DNA from: Campylobacter concisus
Lineage (GTDB): Bacteria > Campylobacterota > Campylobacteria > Campylobacterales > Campylobacteraceae
Length of the DNA: 64,000 nucleotides
Direction of reading: 5' to 3'
Assembly: GCF_003049085.1 (NCBI RefSeq)
Contig: NZ_PIQX01000001.1
Span: 369,191-433,190, forward strand
The first letter of the stretch is position 1; each line of letters opens with the position of its first letter. The notes under the pieces are model-generated. The model made no database searches and was not told the origin of the DNA. It saw only the letters and a program-made list of their open reading frames with translations. The position numbers and the translations under genes were made by a program. Below are positions 1-9,087 of the stretch, piece after piece.

Positions 1-522
1 ATGCTAGTTTTTGATCACATTAAAGACGGCCTTAGCAAAAAAGAGAAAATTTCACTGCTTGCTGGTAAGATCGAGGATATATTTGCCACACTTTACCGCC
101 AGATAAATTTCACCACATTTGAGCGAGCCGTGCACGCACACGAGGGCGAGATCAGCCTAGATGAGCTAAATAAAATTTGGCTAAAAGAGAGCAAAAAGAT
201 GTTTGGCAAAAGTGTCACGCTAAATGACTACTACAAAATTTGGTGGAGCTACATCCCGCACTTCATCCACACGCCATTTTACTGCTACGCCTACTCTTAT
301 GCGCAGCTTCTTGTGCTTGCACTTTTTGGACTTTACAAAAGCGGCAAATGCGAAAATTTTGTAGAAATTTACACCGAGTTTTTAAGTCTTGGCGGCAGCC
401 TTAGCCCAAAGGAACTTGTAGGTAAATTTGGCTTTGACATAGATGATAAAAATTTCTGGCAAATCGGCATAAACGAGGTTAAAAAGCTAGTAGATGAGTT
501 TTTAGAAATTTCAAAGGATTAA
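1..522 (+). CDS. M3-family oligoendopeptidase F-like, C-terminal fragment
   Basis: This is the last 173 residues of a gene that begins left of the window; the ATG at base 1 is probably internal. The helical sequence with aromatic runs such as YYKIWWSYIPHFIHTPFYCY, followed by YSYAQLLVLALFGLYK, matches the C-terminal end of PepF/M3 zinc oligopeptidases, cytoplasmic enzymes that degrade short peptides. The HExxH zinc motif of the family would lie upstream and cannot be seen here. The stop is separated by one base from the next gene, so the two are probably co-transcribed. The family call rests on the C-terminal pattern only. Confidence 0.75.
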   Translation: MLVFDHIKDGLSKKEKISLLAGKIEDIFATLYRQINFTTFERAVHAHEGEISLDELNKIWLKESKKMFGKSVTLNDYYKIWWSYIPHFIHTPFYCYAYSYAQLLVLALFGLYKSGKCENFVEIYTEFLSLGGSLSPKELVGKFGFDIDDKNFWQIGINEVKKLVDEFLEISKD

Positions 523-523
523 G

Positions 524-973
524 ATGTTAGACGAAATTTTAGATGATGAGAAATTTTCACTTTTGATGAAGATGCACGTCTATGAGTGCATTGATTTTTT
601 GCTTGAAAAAGGGGTAAATTTCTCAGTTATGGCAAATTTACCGCTAGTTAGCTTTGAGCCAAGCCTGCCAGATGAGATAAGTGGAAGCTTTAGCATGCCA
701 GTCATTATGTTTTCACTTGGCGGCTATACGCTTGAGAGTGCGAGGCTAACGCAAGATGAGCTTAGCTTTGAGGCTGGCTTTGGTAGTGAGAATTTTGCCT
801 CTGTGGTCTCTTTTCCACTTGGTGCAGTAGTTCAAATTTTGGTTGAAAATAGCCCGATCCTTGTAAATTTTTCTATTCATAAGCCCAAAGAGAAGCAAGC
901 AGACCGTACAAAAAAATCAGTTTCAGTCTTTTTGCAAAACCCAAAAAATAAAGATATATTTAAGAAAAAATAG
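524..973 (+). CDS. SspB-like small protein (putative)
   Basis: A 149-residue soluble protein with no signal peptide or membrane segment. Residues about 15-110 resemble the folded domain of SspB, the ClpXP adaptor: an N-terminal helix, then strands, then an ELSFEAGFG segment followed by SFPLGAVVQIL, which lines up with VRFNARFGG and VSVPLAAVLAIY of proteobacterial SspB as I remember it. The C-terminal 35 residues are lysine-rich and look disordered; in SspB the tail carries the ClpX-binding peptide. The gene sits one base after the peptidase and upstream of the helicase. The similarity was read by eye and is weak, so function is inference. Otherwise it is a conserved hypothetical. Confidence 0.55.
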   Translation: MLDEILDDEKFSLLMKMHVYECIDFLLEKGVNFSVMANLPLVSFEPSLPDEISGSFSMPVIMFSLGGYTLESARLTQDELSFEAGFGSENFASVVSFPLGAVVQILVENSPILVNFSIHKPKEKQADRTKKSVSVFLQNPKNKDIFKKK

Positions 974-1024
974 TAATTTTAAGCATTTTTGGTTAAAATC
1001 AAAAGAAAATTTAAAAAGCAAAAA

Positions 1025-3094
1025 ATGGAAAAATTACTATCAAATTTAAACGAATCTCAGTGCGAAGCAGCTACTCATATAGATGGTCCGATGCTCATAC
1101 TTGCAGGAGCTGGTAGTGGCAAGACAAAGACCATCACAACTAGGCTTGCCTACCTCATCGGCGAGGTCGGTATAGACGCGGCAAATACACTAACTCTTAC
1201 TTTTACAAACAAAGCCGCCAACGAGATGCGTAGTAGAGCCATGGCGATGCTAAGCCAAAGCGGTAAAAACTATTCGCCGCTACTTTGCACATTTCACAAA
1301 TTTGGACTTTTGTTTTTAAAACTCTACATTGAAAAGCTTAGCAGAAAAAATAACTTCGTCATAATCGACACAGATGATAAAAAACGTATCATCAAAAGCT
1401 TTGAAAGTCCAGTCGCAACTGCAATTTTGTCAAGTGAAATTTCAAACTATAAAAACTCACTTTTAAGCGTCGAAGAGGTCTATAAAAACGCAAATTTCTC
1501 TTCATTTGACAAGAGCAAAGATAACTTTTACAAACAAGCTGCTCAAATTTATGAAAAATATGAAGATTATCTCAAAACAAATAATCTTGTTGATTTTGAC
1601 GATCTGCTGGGGCTTACATATAAAATTTTAGACGAAAATGAAGATCTTGCTAGAGAAATTTCAAACCGATACAAATACATAATGGTCGATGAGTATCAAG
1701 ACACAAACGACCTTCAGTATAAACTGCTAAAAAAGCTCTGTCTATGCCACGAAAACATCTGCGTCGTAGGCGATGATGACCAGAGTATCTACGGCTGGCG
1801 TGGCGCAAAGATTGATAATATCTTAAATTTCAAAGATCAGTTTAAAGATGTAAAGATCATCAGACTTGAGAAAAACTACCGCTCAAGCGAGGCGATACTA
1901 AAAGCTGCAAATGAGCTGATAGATCATAACCGCAACCGCCTTGGTAAGAAGCTTGTGGGTACAAAAGGCGAAGGCGAGGCTGTAAATTTGATAGAGAGCT
2001 TTGATGAGAGCGTCGAGGCTGGCAAGATCGCAAAATGCATAAAAGAGCTCTTAAGCAAAGGCGTGCAGGCAAAAGATATCGCGATCTTATACCGCATAAA
2101 CGCGCTCTCTCGCTCGCTTGAAGATGGGCTAAATAAAGAGCAAATCGCCTATAAAATGGTCGGCGGAGTTAAATTTTACGAAAGAGCCGAGATCAAAGAT
2201 ATCATAAGCTACCTAAGACTGATAAACAATCCAAGCGATGATTTTTCAATAAGGCGCATCATAAACCGCCCAAAACGAGGACTAGGCAAAGTTAGTCTTG
2301 ATAAGCTTGAAAAAATGGCATTTGATGGCAAAATTTCTATCTTTGAAGCGATCTCAAATATCTCTGATAACGACGAAGCTTTTAGCAAAAAGGTAAAATC
2401 AGCCCTTCTTGAGTTTGCAAACAACCTTAAAGAGCTTCAAGAAAGCAGCTCGGTTTTTGACCTGATAGATAAATTTGAAGCAAAATTTGGCGTGAAAAAA
2501 TACTACGAGAGCTTGCCAGATGGCGCTGAAAGAGCGGCAAACATCGACGAGTTTTACGCTGTTTTAAAAGATCAGATCAAGCAAAATCCAGGCTTTGATC
2601 TGGAGGAGTTTTTAAACGAGATCACGCTAACAAGCGAGCAAGACGGCATTAGCGACGAGGCTATTAGCATTATGAGCGTGCACGCGAGCAAGGGACTTGA
2701 GTTTGAGCACCTTTTTGTGATCGGCCTTGAAGAGGGATTTTTTCCGCTCATTGGCGATGGTAGCGACATCGAAGAGGAGCGCAGGCTCGCTTACGTGGCA
2801 ATAACAAGAGCCAAAAAAACTCTTAGCCTAAGCTTTGCAAATTCGCGCTTTTACAAAGGTCAGCGCACAAGGCTAAATAAAAGTAGATTTTTAAGCGAGA
2901 GTGGTATCACGCATGGCTCGCTGGTTATCGAACAGAGCAATGAATTTAAAAAAGGCGACCTTGTTAAACATAAAATTTTTGGTATCGGCAGGGTGAGTGC
3001 GGTTAGCAAGATCAAAAAAGAGTTTAAGCTAACTATAAATTTCGGCGGCAATGTAAGAGAAATAATGTCAAGCTTCGTGGAAAAGGCCGTATGA
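1025..3094 (+). CDS. uvrD: ATP-dependent DNA helicase, UvrD/PcrA type
   Basis: A superfamily 1A 3'-5' helicase for DNA repair and replication restart. Motifs in order: LNESQ (Q motif), GAGSGKTKT (Walker A, about residues 27-35), LTFTNKAANEM (Ia), DEYQDTND (II), VGDDDQSIYGWRGA (III), HASKGLEFEHLFV (V) and RLAYVAITRAKKTL (VI). The last ~50 residues form the small beta domain that PcrA/UvrD uses to bind RNA polymerase. I choose the ATG at 1025; the same frame is open back to a TTG at 989, but that adds a 12-residue basic extension not expected in the family. It overlaps truB by four bases (ATGA), indicating translational coupling. Confidence 0.93.
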   Translation: MEKLLSNLNESQCEAATHIDGPMLILAGAGSGKTKTITTRLAYLIGEVGIDAANTLTLTFTNKAANEMRSRAMAMLSQSGKNYSPLLCTFHKFGLLFLKLYIEKLSRKNNFVIIDTDDKKRIIKSFESPVATAILSSEISNYKNSLLSVEEVYKNANFSSFDKSKDNFYKQAAQIYEKYEDYLKTNNLVDFDDLLGLTYKILDENEDLAREISNRYKYIMVDEYQDTNDLQYKLLKKLCLCHENICVVGDDDQSIYGWRGAKIDNILNFKDQFKDVKIIRLEKNYRSSEAILKAANELIDHNRNRLGKKLVGTKGEGEAVNLIESFDESVEAGKIAKCIKELLSKGVQAKDIAILYRINALSRSLEDGLNKEQIAYKMVGGVKFYERAEIKDIISYLRLINNPSDDFSIRRIINRPKRGLGKVSLDKLEKMAFDGKISIFEAISNISDNDEAFSKKVKSALLEFANNLKELQESSSVFDLIDKFEAKFGVKKYYESLPDGAERAANIDEFYAVLKDQIKQNPGFDLEEFLNEITLTSEQDGISDEAISIMSVHASKGLEFEHLFVIGLEEGFFPLIGDGSDIEEERRLAYVAITRAKKTLSLSFANSRFYKGQRTRLNKSRFLSESGITHGSLVIEQSNEFKKGDLVKHKIFGIGRVSAVSKIKKEFKLTINFGGNVREIMSSFVEKAV

Positions 3095-3912
3095 ACGCCA
3101 TCTTCGTGGCAAACAAGCCTGCTGGCATGAGCTCAAATCACTTTTTAGGACGACTAAAGAGAAAGTATGGCGTTAAAAAGGCTGGATTTTCAGGCACACT
3201 TGATCCATTTGCTAGCGGCTGCCTAATAGTCGCTTTTGGATCGTATACGAAATTTTTTAGATTTTTAGATAAAAGTCCAAAAGTCTATGAAGCTACGATC
3301 TGGCTAGGGGCAAGTAGTCCTAGCATGGATAATGAAAATATCAATGAAATCTCAAATGTAAAAGAGATAAATTTAGAAAAACTAGAAGCCATAAGAAGTG
3401 AGCTGACTGGCAAGATAAGCTACATCCCGCCAAAATTTAGCGCCAAACATGTAAATGGTACAAGAGCCTACAAGCTAGCTAGAAATGGCGAAGAATTTGA
3501 GCTAAAGACAGAAACGATGGAAATTTTTGATAGCCAAATTTTAAACTATTCGCATCCATTTTTAACCATTCGTCTAAGCGTAAGCGAAGGAAGTTATATC
3601 CGTTCGTATGCAGAAATTTTTGGAAAAAAGCTTGGTTATAATGTAACTTTAAGCTCATTAAAAAGGATAAGTGAAGGCAAATTTTGCTACGAAAATGAAA
3701 AATTTTTGAATATTTGTGATTTTTTAAACATTCAGAAAAATACATACTTTGGGGATATAAACGATATCCTTGATGGTAAGAAATTAAAAATTAACGATTT
3801 TGAAACACAAAAGCAAGGAATTTATTTGCTAAATTATGATAAATTTATGAGCGTAATCCAAATCACGGATGATACTATAAATTACACTCTAAATAAGGTT
3901 GAAAAATGTTAA
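3091..3912 (+). CDS. truB: tRNA pseudouridine-55 synthase
   Basis: TruB converts U55 of the T-loop of elongator tRNAs to pseudouridine. The N-terminus carries NKPAGMSSNHFLGRLK, followed by GFSGTLDPFASGCLIVAFG with the catalytic aspartate in TLDP (about residue 39). The later YKLARNGEEF and EGSYIRSYAEIFG segments are also typical. At 273 residues it is short of the Escherichia coli enzyme and lacks an obvious full PUA domain, as is common in this phylum. It begins inside the helicase stop codon and overlaps csrA by seven bases, so helicase, truB, csrA and ispE form a tightly packed operon. Confidence 0.95.
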   Translation: MNAIFVANKPAGMSSNHFLGRLKRKYGVKKAGFSGTLDPFASGCLIVAFGSYTKFFRFLDKSPKVYEATIWLGASSPSMDNENINEISNVKEINLEKLEAIRSELTGKISYIPPKFSAKHVNGTRAYKLARNGEEFELKTETMEIFDSQILNYSHPFLTIRLSVSEGSYIRSYAEIFGKKLGYNVTLSSLKRISEGKFCYENEKFLNICDFLNIQKNTYFGDINDILDGKKLKINDFETQKQGIYLLNYDKFMSVIQITDDTINYTLNKVEKC

Positions 3913-4136
3913 TCCTAGCAAGAAAAGAAAATGAAGAAATTTTAATAGGAAATGACATAAAAGTTGTCATAGTAAATATTTCAAAAAATACCGTTAAACT
4001 CGGTATCGAAGCACCACGAAATACAATGATACTAAGAAGCGAACTAGCAAATGATATCAAAAACGAAAATATCCATGCCACAAAAACTGCAAGTGAAGCC
4101 GATATCCACGAGCTAGCAAAAAAAATCGAGAAATGA
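3906..4136 (+). CDS. csrA: Carbon storage regulator CsrA
   Basis: CsrA is a small dimeric RNA-binding regulator that recognises GGA motifs in mRNA leaders. The 76-residue sequence begins MLILARKENEEILIG and contains the core GIEAPRNTMILRSEL, which carries the RNA-contacting residues. In Campylobacter and relatives CsrA represses flagellin mRNA and is antagonised by FliW, so its position a few genes from the flgB operon is noteworthy, although truB-csrA-ispE linkage is simply conserved in the genus. It overlaps truB by seven bases and ispE by four. Confidence 0.97.
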   Translation: MLILARKENEEILIGNDIKVVIVNISKNTVKLGIEAPRNTMILRSELANDIKNENIHATKTASEADIHELAKKIEK

Positions 4137-4876
4137 AAAGCTTTGCAAAGATCAATGTCTTTTTGAAGGTAGTTGGCACCAGAGGCAACTACCACGAAAT
4201 TTTATCGCGCTTTATCCTCTGTGAGCAGCTTTTTGACGAAATTTATTTTAAAAAGTCAGATTCTTTTGCCATAGAATGCAATAACCACGATATAAAAGAT
4301 AACATCATCCAAAAAGCGGTAGATGAGCTAAAAAGAGCTGGCTTTTCAAACGAGCTCGACGAGTTTTTTAGCTCTCATAAAATCATCATCAACAAAAATA
4401 TTCCAATAGGTGCGGGCCTTGGTGGAGGTAGTTCAAACGCTGCCACCTTTTTACTAATGATAAATGACGAGCTAAATTTAAATATAAAACGCGAGAATTT
4501 GATGCAGATTGCTGCCAAAATAGGTGCAGATGTCGCTTTTTTCGTAAGTGGCTACAAGGCAGCAAATGTAAGCGGTATAGGTGAGATCATAGAAGAATTT
4601 GATGACGAAGTGCCGGATTTAAATATCTTCACGCCAAATATTTTTTGCTCTACGCTGATGGTTTATCAAGAATTTAGAAGCAATTTCTTACAATACATAG
4701 ACGTCAATGCTGCAAAAAAGATGCAAAATTTAAAAAGTAAAGAGCTACTTGAAATTTATAAAAACGAGGAGCTAAACGATCTTTTTGCCCCATGTTTCAA
4801 GCTCTATCCACAGATGAATGAGTTTAAAGATAAATTTCTAAGCGGCAGCGGCAGTAGCGTATTTAGCGTAAAATAA
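4133..4876 (+). CDS. ispE: 4-diphosphocytidyl-2-C-methyl-D-erythritol kinase
   Basis: IspE is the GHMP kinase that phosphorylates CDP-methylerythritol at the 2-hydroxyl in the MEP isoprenoid pathway. The N-terminal [11 protein letters not shown] with its active-site lysine, the glycine-rich ATP loop [20 protein letters not shown] (about residues 92-111), the segment [11 protein letters not shown] and the C-terminal [11 protein letters not shown] motif are all present. Length (247) is near the short end of the family. The start codon overlaps the csrA stop (ATGA). smpB follows after 11 bases. Confidence 0.95.
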   Translation: MKSFAKINVFLKVVGTRGNYHEILSRFILCEQLFDEIYFKKSDSFAIECNNHDIKDNIIQKAVDELKRAGFSNELDEFFSSHKIIINKNIPIGAGLGGGSSNAATFLLMINDELNLNIKRENLMQIAAKIGADVAFFVSGYKAANVSGIGEIIEEFDDEVPDLNIFTPNIFCSTLMVYQEFRSNFLQYIDVNAAKKMQNLKSKELLEIYKNEELNDLFAPCFKLYPQMNEFKDKFLSGSGSSVFSVK

Positions 4877-4887
4877 AAGGTAAAATT

Positions 4888-5343
4888 TTGATAAAAGATC
4901 TAGCAAAAAACAAAAAAGCTTTGCATGACTTTAGTATACTTGAAACCTTCGAGGCTGGCATCGTTTTAAAAGGCAGCGAAGTCAAGGCTCTAAGGGCTGG
5001 CAGAGCAAATTTAAAAGATAGCTTTGTGCGTGTCATAAAGGGTGAGCTTTTTTTATTAAACGCCCATATTAGCTATCTTGAGACTACACATAGCGCATTT
5101 CGTCCAAATGAGCGAGCAGCCAGAAAACTTTTGATGCATAGAAAGCAGATTGATAAAATTTTCGGTCAAGTCTCACAAGATGGGCTTACTCTAGTTGTTT
5201 TAGCACTTTACCTAAGCGAAAAAAACATCGTAAAAGCAAGACTAGCCCTTGCAAAAGGTAAAAATTTACACGATAAACGCGAGACTCTAAAAAGACGCGA
5301 GGCAGACAAAGAGGCAAGAGCTGCCATAAAAAGATACGTTTAA
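4888..5343 (+). CDS. smpB: SsrA-binding protein SmpB
   Basis: SmpB delivers tmRNA to stalled ribosomes for trans-translation. The sequence shows the family core [29 protein letters not shown] and the basic C-terminal tail ending RAAIKRYV that inserts into the mRNA channel. The start is a TTG at 4888, placed 7 bases after an AAGG ribosome-binding sequence; the encoded N-terminus [13 protein letters not shown] agrees with other SmpB proteins, so the non-ATG start is well supported. The tmRNA gene itself is not in the window. Confidence 0.95.
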   Translation: MIKDLAKNKKALHDFSILETFEAGIVLKGSEVKALRAGRANLKDSFVRVIKGELFLLNAHISYLETTHSAFRPNERAARKLLMHRKQIDKIFGQVSQDGLTLVVLALYLSEKNIVKARLALAKGKNLHDKRETLKRREADKEARAAIKRYV

Positions 5344-5351
5344 GGGATAAG

Positions 5352-5948
5352 ATGAAGAATTTGCTTGTTTTAATAATCACTTTATTTGCTTTTTTTGGTT
5401 GTGGTGAAGATGAGAGCGGTAGTGTAAATTTTAAAGAATTTAGTCCAAATGAAGAGGTTAAACTTGTGGATGTAAGCGGCAAGGAGCTTACTTTAGTTAG
5501 AAAAGATCACGGCTTTGCCATCAAAAATGATGAAAATAAGGTTTTAATGATCGACATTTTTGGTACATTTTGCCCGCCTTGCCAAAAAGAGGCAGCCGAA
5601 CTTACAAAATATCAGCTTGAAAACAAAGATAAATTTACACTAATTGGACTAACTCATTTTGAAAATGTCACAAATGAGTATGTTTTGCATGAATTTATGC
5701 AAAAATTTAATGCCTACTATTTCATAACAAACGATCAAAAGATAAATGACAGACTTGCCGAACAGATCGTAAGAGACATCGAATATAAACACGAGATCGC
5801 ACTACCTTTTAAAGTAGTGATAAAAAATGGCGAATATCAAATTTTAACAGACGTAGATAGCGGACAATACGGGGTAAAATACTATCTTGGTGGTATAAAA
5901 GTCACAAAAATGAAAGAAGATCTGGCAAAAATTTATGAGACAAAATAA
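5352..5948 (+). CDS. Thioredoxin-fold (TlpA-like) lipoprotein
   Basis: A 198-residue exported thiol-disulfide protein. The N-terminus MKNLLVLIITLFAFFGCGE is a lipoprotein signal with the acylated cysteine at residue 17. The active site GTFCPPCQKEA puts a CPPC pair at about residues 74-77; the cis-proline segment is ALPFKVVI near residue 157. Proteins of this type usually act as periplasmic reductants, for example in cytochrome c maturation or in protection of thiols. It is preceded by an AAGGGATAAG ribosome-binding region just after smpB. The specific substrate cannot be told from sequence. Confidence 0.85.
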   Translation: MKNLLVLIITLFAFFGCGEDESGSVNFKEFSPNEEVKLVDVSGKELTLVRKDHGFAIKNDENKVLMIDIFGTFCPPCQKEAAELTKYQLENKDKFTLIGLTHFENVTNEYVLHEFMQKFNAYYFITNDQKINDRLAEQIVRDIEYKHEIALPFKVVIKNGEYQILTDVDSGQYGVKYYLGGIKVTKMKEDLAKIYETK

Positions 5949-5961
5949 ATTTGCCCTATAT

Positions 5962-5979
5962 TTGGAACATCGTTTGCTT
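5962..5979 (+). promoter_or_regulatory. Sigma-54 (RpoN) promoter of flgB-flgC-fliE
   Basis: TTGGAAC at 5962-5968 and TTGCTT at 5974-5979 give a GG (5964-5965) to GC (5976-5977) spacing with ten bases between, the exact -24/-12 geometry of sigma-54 promoters, and match the Campylobacter/Helicobacter form with A in place of the first C of GGCAC. It lies 32 bases upstream of the flgB ATG. Flagellar rod and hook genes in this group are known RpoN/FlgR targets. Confidence 0.88.
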
Positions 5980-6010
5980 ATAAAAATGTGAAATTTCATA
6001 AGGATTTTAA

Positions 6011-6445
6011 ATGTTTGTTTTAGATAAATCAAAATCTAGCCCACTTGTTGAATCAGCTCTTGCAGGCAGAGAACTACGCCAAAAACTAATCTCTGGCAAT
6101 CTTGTAAACGTTGATACACCATTTTATAAAGCTAGAGATATAAGATTTGAAGATGTTTTAAAAGAAAAAGCAAATGAAATTTATAACACTTCAAGCCAAA
6201 AAAAGCTACAACTTGCTAAGACAAACGAAGCACATATGGCTGTAGTTGATTTTCCAAAAAGCGACACAGCTCAAATTTTCTTGCGCGATGGTCATATGGC
6301 TAGAAATGACGCAAATACAGTCGACCTTGACGTGGAAACAACAGAAATGGGCAAAAATACAGTTATGATAAACGCCCTTGATAACGCCTACAAGGCTCAA
6401 AGCAATATCTTTAAAAGCGTAATAGATGCAAGTGCTAAGAACTAG
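6011..6445 (+). CDS. flgB: Flagellar basal-body rod protein FlgB
   Basis: A proximal rod subunit of the flagellar axis. Residues about 24-44 carry the rod-protein N-terminal motif (RQKLISGNLVNVDTPFYKAR), and the C-terminal region TVDLDVETTEMGKNTVMINA followed by a helix matches the family's terminal coiled-coil. At 144 residues it has the expected size. A clear AAGGA ribosome-binding site precedes the ATG and a sigma-54 promoter lies upstream. It is the first gene of flgB-flgC-fliE-pbp. Confidence 0.96.
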   Translation: MFVLDKSKSSPLVESALAGRELRQKLISGNLVNVDTPFYKARDIRFEDVLKEKANEIYNTSSQKKLQLAKTNEAHMAVVDFPKSDTAQIFLRDGHMARNDANTVDLDVETTEMGKNTVMINALDNAYKAQSNIFKSVIDASAKN

Positions 6446-6450
6446 GAGAG

Positions 6451-6954
6451 ATGATGTCATATTTAAATGATTTTGATATTAGTGGATACGGACTAAGTGC
6501 GCAACGCTTCAGGATGAACGTCATCAGCTCAAACATAGCAAATGCTCAAACCACAAGAACGGCTGAAGGTGGACCATATAGAAGACAAGAGGTGATCTTT
6601 AAAGAGATGAATTTTGATAAAATTTTAAACGATCAGCTTAAAAGCTCACAAAGTCTACTCGAGTATGAAAATCCGCTTGACGACCCAAGCTCACCAAGAA
6701 ACGCTCACCCTGCCCTAACTAGCGTGATCGTGGATAAAGTAGTGCGTGATGATAAGGACTTTCAGCTAAAATACGACCCAAGCCACCCAGACGCAAATGC
6801 AAATGGCTACGTCGCATTTCCAAATATAAATCCGGTCATTGAGATGTCTGACCTACTTGAAGCAACAAGGGCATATCAAGCAAATGTGGCAGCCTTTCAA
6901 AATGCAAAAACAATAGCACAAAGTGCGATATCACTTATTTCAGGACAAGCATAA
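6451..6954 (+). CDS. flgC: Flagellar basal-body rod protein FlgC
   Basis: A second proximal rod subunit. The N-terminal MNVISSNIANAQTTRT and GGPYRRQEVIF, the central NGYVAFPNINPVIEMSDLLE and the C-terminal EATRAYQANVAAFQNAKTI are diagnostic. Two in-frame ATG codons occur at 6451 and 6454 after an AGGAGAG ribosome-binding site; either could be used. It follows flgB by five bases and its stop shares one base with the fliE start. Confidence 0.96.
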   Translation: MMSYLNDFDISGYGLSAQRFRMNVISSNIANAQTTRTAEGGPYRRQEVIFKEMNFDKILNDQLKSSQSLLEYENPLDDPSSPRNAHPALTSVIVDKVVRDDKDFQLKYDPSHPDANANGYVAFPNINPVIEMSDLLEATRAYQANVAAFQNAKTIAQSAISLISGQA

Positions 6955-7247
6955 TGATAAATAGTATAAATTTAGACAAAATAAATAAAAATGAAAATTC
7001 AAATAAAATAGCGAAAGCAGGCGAAGAAGGCGGCTTTGAAAATGCTTTAAACGACTCTTTAAAAGAGCTAAATAAAGTCCAAATCAACGCTGATAAAGCC
7101 ATAGCCGATCTTGCAACTGGCGAGGTAAAAGATCTTCACCAAGCTGCTATTGCGATAGGCAAAGCAGAGACTAGCATGAAGCTTATGCTAGAAATTCGCA
7201 ACAAAGCACTAAGCGCTTATAAAGAAATTTCTAGAACACAAATTTAA
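6954..7247 (+). CDS. fliE: Flagellar hook-basal body protein FliE
   Basis: FliE links the MS ring to the rod and is needed for flagellar type III export. The 97-residue protein has a variable polar N-terminus and the conserved C-terminal half VQINADKAIADLATGE followed by LHQAAIAIGKAETSMKLMLEIRNKALSAYKEI. It starts within the flgC stop codon (TAATG), so it is translationally coupled to flgC. Confidence 0.95.
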   Translation: MINSINLDKINKNENSNKIAKAGEEGGFENALNDSLKELNKVQINADKAIADLATGEVKDLHQAAIAIGKAETSMKLMLEIRNKALSAYKEISRTQI

Positions 7248-7254
7248 GTTATTA

Positions 7255-9087
7255 ATGAATTCCAGAAAATCAAAAATAACCATACTTTTTTTATTAATTA
7301 CTTTTGGAATTTCAATATTCGTACTTGTCATATTTTATAGAGCAAGTATCGAGCGAAAGCTTCCTAGACTTCAAACAAGCGATATAAATACGGCAATTCG
7401 TGGCAATATAATCACAAAAGATGGCTTTAGCATCTCTTCAAGCCAAAAGCTCTACAAAGTAATGCTTGATACTAGGAACATCGATCCTAATAAAAAAGAG
7501 ATGTTTATCAAGCTATATTCGCTTTACAGTGGCGACGATCCAAACAAAGTAAGAAAGATCATAAATGGCACAAAAGGCATCGTTACGCTCTCATATAGTA
7601 TTGATGCAAAGGGCGCTACCTACCTTCAAGAGCTCTCAAGAAAGCTAAATCGCAAGAGTATTTTGGTTTCATACCTTGATCCAAAAACAGGCCTTGCTTC
7701 ATTTCAGGGCATGAGAGTAATGGAGAGTGGCCAAAATCGTAAATTTATGTCAAAAGACGCCCTCACACCAGCTATTGGCTACGTGAGCAAAACTGAAAGT
7801 GACGCACTTACAAAAAGCAAAGGCGTAAAAGGCCTTGAGAGATATTATGAAGATTATTTAGCTCCTATACAAAATGCAAAAATTTTAGGGCCTCGCGATA
7901 TTGGAAATAATATTATTTTAACAAGTGACTCAAATTTAGCAACAAGAGTAGATGGCTACAATGCGGTGCTTTCTATACCGCTTAAATTTCAAACCAAACT
8001 AGAGCAAATTTTAGATGAAAAGCGTGAATTTCTAGATGCAAAAGAGTTAGTTATATGCATAATGAATAGCAAAAATGGAGAAATTTTAGCCCTAGCCTCT
8101 AGCTCAAGATATGATCCTTCGAATATAAGAAAGCAAGATTATAGCGCTCTAAATTCGACCGTTAGTGAATATGCTTATGAAGTTGGCTCGGTTTTTAAGC
8201 CATTTATATTTTCTATCTTACTTCAAGAGAAGAAAGTAAATCCATTTGAGCTTGTAAATACCTATAATGGCCGATACCAACTTGGCAAAAGGATAATCAA
8301 AGATACCCATCCAGAGCCTTTTATGAGCGCTGAAGATATAATCGTACACAGTTCAAACATCGGCATGATTCAGCTTGTTGAGCGTTTAAATGGGCCACAA
8401 ATTTATCAAGGACTTTTAAATTTTGGCTTTTCAAGAAAGACTGGCATAGATCTACCTTACGAGCAAGTAGGTATGATGCCAACAGTTACAAAGCTAAACT
8501 CATCGACATATAAGGCGACTGTGAGCTACGGATACGGCTTGCAAGCTACATTTATGCAGCTTTTAAAAGCCTATAATACATTTAATAATAAAGGCATTGA
8601 AGTTACTCCTCACATGGTTGCCTACTTAGAGAGAAATGGAAAAAGATACGATTTGCCAAAGTCCGAGCCAGCTCAAGTTATATCACAAGAAACCGCAAAG
8701 ATAATGAAGAGAATTTTAATAAAAACGGTTGAGAAAGGTACTGGACTAAAAGCCTTTACGCCAGGGCTTGAGATAGGTGGCAAGACTGGAACTGCACACA
8801 TTGCTTCAGGTAGTGGTGGATACAGCAATACATACAATGGCTCATTTTTTGGCTTTGCAAATGACACAAGAGGCAATAGTTACACAATAGGCGTTTTAGC
8901 AAGGGATCCTAAAAAACCTTACTACTACTTCGGTGCTCAAAGTGCCTTACCTATGTTTAAAAAAGCAGTTGATCTGATGATTGAGGATGGATATTTATTT
9001 CCTGATGCAAATGTAATAGCTGAATTTGAAGCCAAAAAAGATAAGCTTAAAAACGATAAGACAAAACAAAAGCCTGCTTTGGACTAA
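7255..9087 (+). CDS. Class B penicillin-binding protein (FtsI/PBP2 type transpeptidase)
   Basis: A membrane-anchored peptidoglycan transpeptidase. One N-terminal membrane segment (about residues 8-28) is followed by a dimerisation domain and a transpeptidase domain with the catalytic SVFK (serine about residue 311), HSSNIGM (SxN box, about 365) and GGKTGTAH (KTG box, about 508). Length 610 and the RGNIITKDG start of the linker domain fit the FtsI/SpoVD group better than the elongation PBP2. It begins 7 bases after fliE, with no obvious promoter of its own, so it is probably read from the sigma-54 flagellar promoter as well as any weaker internal one. The FtsI versus other class B assignment is inference. 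Confidence 0.9.
   Translation: MNSRKSKITILFLLITFGISIFVLVIFYRASIERKLPRLQTSDINTAIRGNIITKDGFSISSSQKLYKVMLDTRNIDPNKKEMFIKLYSLYSGDDPNKVRKIINGTKGIVTLSYSIDAKGATYLQELSRKLNRKSILVSYLDPKTGLASFQGMRVMESGQNRKFMSKDALTPAIGYVSKTESDALTKSKGVKGLERYYEDYLAPIQNAKILGPRDIGNNIILTSDSNLATRVDGYNAVLSIPLKFQTKLEQILDEKREFLDAKELVICIMNSKNGEILALASSSRYDPSNIRKQDYSALNSTVSEYAYEVGSVFKPFIFSILLQEKKVNPFELVNTYNGRYQLGKRIIKDTHPEPFMSAEDIIVHSSNIGMIQLVERLNGPQIYQGLLNFGFSRKTGIDLPYEQVGMMPTVTKLNSSTYKATVSYGYGLQATFMQLLKAYNTFNNKGIEVTPHMVAYLERNGKRYDLPKSEPAQVISQETAKIMKRILIKTVEKGTGLKAFTPGLEIGGKTGTAHIASGSGGYSNTYNGSFFGFANDTRGNSYTIGVLARDPKKPYYYFGAQSALPMFKKAVDLMIEDGYLFPDANVIAEFEAKKDKLKNDKTKQKPALD

Noticed and set aside
989..1024. TTG start of the helicase 12 codons upstream
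   Set aside because: It adds a basic peptide not expected in UvrD/PcrA, and the ATG at 1025 starts just before the Q motif.
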